64,000 bases of DNA, taken from Nocardioides palaemonis. GTDB taxonomy: Bacteria; Actinomycetota; Actinomycetes; Propionibacteriales; Nocardioidaceae. Below the pieces are notes generated by a model that was not told where the DNA came from, searched no databases, and saw nothing but the letters and a program-made list of their open reading frames with translations. Both the position numbers and the translations under genes were made by a program. Within the stretch, counting starts at the first letter, position 1. Each line of letters opens with the position of its first letter. The stretch spans positions 2,232,001 to 2,296,000 of the forward strand of contig NZ_JAGVQR010000001.1 of the NCBI RefSeq assembly GCF_018275325.1, given 5' to 3'. This document shows positions 63,401 to 64,000 of the stretch, one piece after another.

Positions 63401-63697
63401 CCGGAGGCGGTCGACTCCACCACCGTGGTGAAGGTCGTGCCGAAGAAGCCCTCGCACCGCGAGGACTTCAAGGTCGTGGTCAAGGTCGAGGCCGACGGGG
63501 CCACCCCGGACGGCAAGGTCGTGCTGCGCATCGACGGCAAGCGGATGGGCATCGGCATGCTGGAGGACGGCAAGGTCGTCTTCCGCATCGAGCGTGACTA
63601 CTTCGTGGGCAAGCACGTCGCCTACGCGAAGTACAAGGGCTCGGACACCGTCGACCCCAGCAAGGACCGCGTGCGGTTCCGGGTGGTCCGGGGCTGA
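60446..63697 (+). CDS. Secreted M4-type metallopeptidase with PA domain and Ig-like end (copy 2)
   Basis: A 1083-residue paralogue of the preceding gene with the same order: signal peptide (1-31), propeptide, M4 core with HEWAH (369-373), Glu 393 and His 627, PA domain inserted between them (VDRGTCPFATKIANAEDAGA), beta-sandwich region, then a Thr/Pro-rich linker and one basic Ig-like domain (GKVVLRIDGKRMG). It has one Ig-like domain fewer. A 51-nt stretch (61451-61501) is identical to 57766-57816. GTG start with GAGAGG upstream. Confidence 0.9.
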   Translation: MKQPNRGQGLTLGLALIAAGLAAQPLVAAQAAPTSKAEQSVVSRLKDAAAGKVDLRSNPATGRVGFARADGTGQDLLPAVAAEGRQGAIAKASAYLDDYATAFGARPGELRQTEVYASKAGWSITFAQSYRGVPVFGGELKAFVDRDGDLTAVNGFAAPDLSLDVTPGLSQQEASAKALQAVSAKPAGYEDGGPSGFRKGLQVRSADLVVYRTGSPRGIEGEAKLAWAVEVWNKKSVRETLILDAASGKPLNRWSMMADALDRELYEAFVNDNGTPSDPNDDFVDADQVYTEGQDFPGGLDQDQQNEVLGTGEAYWLFRNTFGYNAWDGQGGKMITVNNDPTIDCPNANWNGVTTNYCSGVTGDDTVAHEWAHAYTESTSGLIYQWQAGAMNEAYSDIWGETVDMLNDRMNDVGEPNSDGGNVPRTAGNCSQYTRSLTVMTITAPAEVAGDCENVPASFGPVITETPVNATAVVGTDAADADGPSTTDGCSPLTNAAAIDGDWVYVDRGTCPFATKIANAEDAGASGIVVGNTPTGALGSIAGQSDLYGVMVSNADGEKFKQAGTTSFTIAAEPSDADPTNRWLSGESDPAFGGAIRDMWNPNCYGDPGKVSDQEYVCGSEDSGGVHTNSGVVNRTFALLVDGMDGQGTGIGLDKAAWLFWHTQTNYLTPTSYFPDLADGLEASCQDLQGIALDKATVGNPQLADGSDGAFSAGVIAGGTTEADCAILADVIAETELRLDPSAECDWQPLLKPGAPELGCGAGTTTSTTWSEDFEDGLAGWTQDEEVGSPVSEGIAWEASTEAPEHTGGVAFGPDPVAGNCGAPGDLTSRNGLISPAITVPAGTTPRLQWDHYMASEATWDGGNVKVSVNGGEFAQVPNEAYLFNAPGGTMDPDQGPMGGEAAWTGTDGGQLGGSWGTSVIDLAQVAKAGDSVKFRFDMGRDGCNGVEGWYVDNVKVQVCSTGTTPTTPPTTTPTPTPTPTPTPAPEAVDSTTVVKVVPKKPSHREDFKVVVKVEADGATPDGKVVLRIDGKRMGIGMLEDGKVVFRIERDYFVGKHVAYAKYKGSDTVDPSKDRVRFRVVRG

Positions 63698-63734
63698 CCC
63701 GACCCACCAGCAGCACCCAGCACCACGGCAGGAC

Positions 63735-63772
63735 GGGAGGGCCCCGGCGGAGCGATCCGCCGGGGCCCTCCC
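63735..63772. terminator. Strong terminator after the second peptidase
   Basis: A 17-bp perfect stem (GGGAGGGCCCCGGCGGA and its complement) closes a GCGA tetraloop. It lies between convergent genes. Confidence 0.8.
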
Positions 63773-63779
63773 CCGTTCG

Positions 63780-63816
63780 CCGGACTCAGCCCCCGGACTC
63801 AGCCCCCGGACTCAGC
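63780..63816. repeat. 13-bp tandem repeat, about three copies
   Basis: GGACTCAGCCCCC is repeated twice, followed by a third partial GGACTCAGCC. It covers the stop codon of the right-edge gene and seems to be a local slippage product. Confidence 0.7.
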
Positions 63817-64000
63817 CGGCGTCGAGACCGGCGAGCCACGGCAGCACGACCAGCGCCGTCGGCAGCGCGAGCAGCGCGAGGGCCAGGATCGCGACGAGGC
63901 ACGCCTGCACCCGGTGCGGGCGTCCGTCGCGCAGCGCGGACACCCGTGCCGTGAGCGCCCCGGACGACCCGAGCGCCCCCTCGGGGGTCGACGAGCCGGC
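63812..64000 (-). CDS. Membrane protein C-terminus, possibly M56-type peptidase (partial)
   Basis: Only the last 62 residues are in the window. They read ALTARVSALRDGRPHRVQACLVAILALALLALPTALVVLPWLAGLDAG, in effect a charged stretch followed by one membrane helix and a short tail. Actinobacterial M56/BlaR-like membrane peptidases often end like this (RV..L followed by a last helix), but the HExxH motif lies outside the window, so this is a weak suggestion. Confidence 0.5.
   Translation of the reverse strand, partial: AGSSTPEGALGSSGALTARVSALRDGRPHRVQACLVAILALALLALPTALVVLPWLAGLDAG

Noticed and set aside
63345..63410. Simple-sequence repeat as a possible regulatory or CRISPR-like array
   Set aside because: It encodes the Thr/Pro-rich linker of the second peptidase; there are no spacers.
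1..64000. CRISPR arrays, insertion sequences, tRNA and rRNA genes
   Set aside because: None seen: no spaced repeats, no transposase or integrase frames, and no recognisable tRNA T-arm or rRNA sequences on reading through.

Overview
The window is about 70% or more GC and is densely packed with genes that use ATG, GTG and occasionally TTG starts. Gene content points to a high-GC actinobacterium of the Nocardioidaceae type: ClgR next to a stand-alone CinA, DUF3046 next to recA, a mycobacterial-type LexA box and recA promoter, divergent glgC/glgA, an APS-type CysH, Lhr beside a Nei2-type glycosylase, and many apparently leaderless starts. No rRNA or tRNA gene was recognised, so the placement rests on gene content only.

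Layout. 1-3.5 kb: the 3' end of an ECF42-type sigma factor gene, then divergent glgC and glgA (ADP-glucose and glycogen/maltose-1-phosphate synthesis). 3.4-4.5 kb: an AbiEi/DUF559 endonuclease-like gene bracketed by two copies of an 82-nt stem-loop. 4.5-8.4 kb: a dicarboxylate/amino-acid:cation symporter divergent from a CitA/DcuS-like two-component pair, with a CRP-type palindrome between them and a frameshift in the kinase gene. 8.4-13.6 kb: glyA, then a sulfur assimilation operon (Cys-type leader peptide, sulfite reductase, zinc ribbon, cysH, CbiX-like chelatase). 13.7-18.1 kb: a minus-strand run of small genes including AlkD, DUF3037, HipA-like kinase, PPK2, GNAT and phosphoribosyltransferase. 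18.2-22.8 kb: recX, recA, an MFS exporter, DUF3046 and a DinB-methyltransferase fusion. 22.8-30.3 kb: GNAT, acyl-CoA synthetase, an ABC-2 exporter and a PQQ-type sugar dehydrogenase lipoprotein. 30.4-37.5 kb: a YCII/DGPF protein with its ECF42 sigma factor, a deaminase, an epimerase coupled to a rifampin ADP-ribosyltransferase, small secreted proteins, a sulfatase and TerD. 37.6-45.6 kb: lhr, nei2, clgR, cinA and a GH15 enzyme. 45.7-56.6 kb: a secreted 5'-nucleotidase, pgsA, rimO, an APC permease, a universal stress protein, a RodZ-like protein and ftsK. 56.8-63.7 kb: two tandem secreted M4-type metallopeptidases, followed by the 3' end of a membrane protein gene.

The minus-strand genes ftsK, rodZ-like, rimO, pgsA, cinA, clgR, DUF3046, recA and recX keep the order of a block that is usually compact in actinobacteria. 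Here it is spread over about 38 kb by inserted, mostly plus-strand, accessory genes.

The features most worth a second look are: the DUF559 gene bracketed by twin stem-loops; a promoter/operator motif shared by three secreted hydrolase genes whose products also share a basic C-terminal beta-domain; the HipA-like/DUF3037 pair coupled to PPK2; the nested palindromes and leader peptide of the sulfur operon; and the C7 frameshift that fuses kinase and regulator. There is no gene-free stretch longer than about 210 bases.
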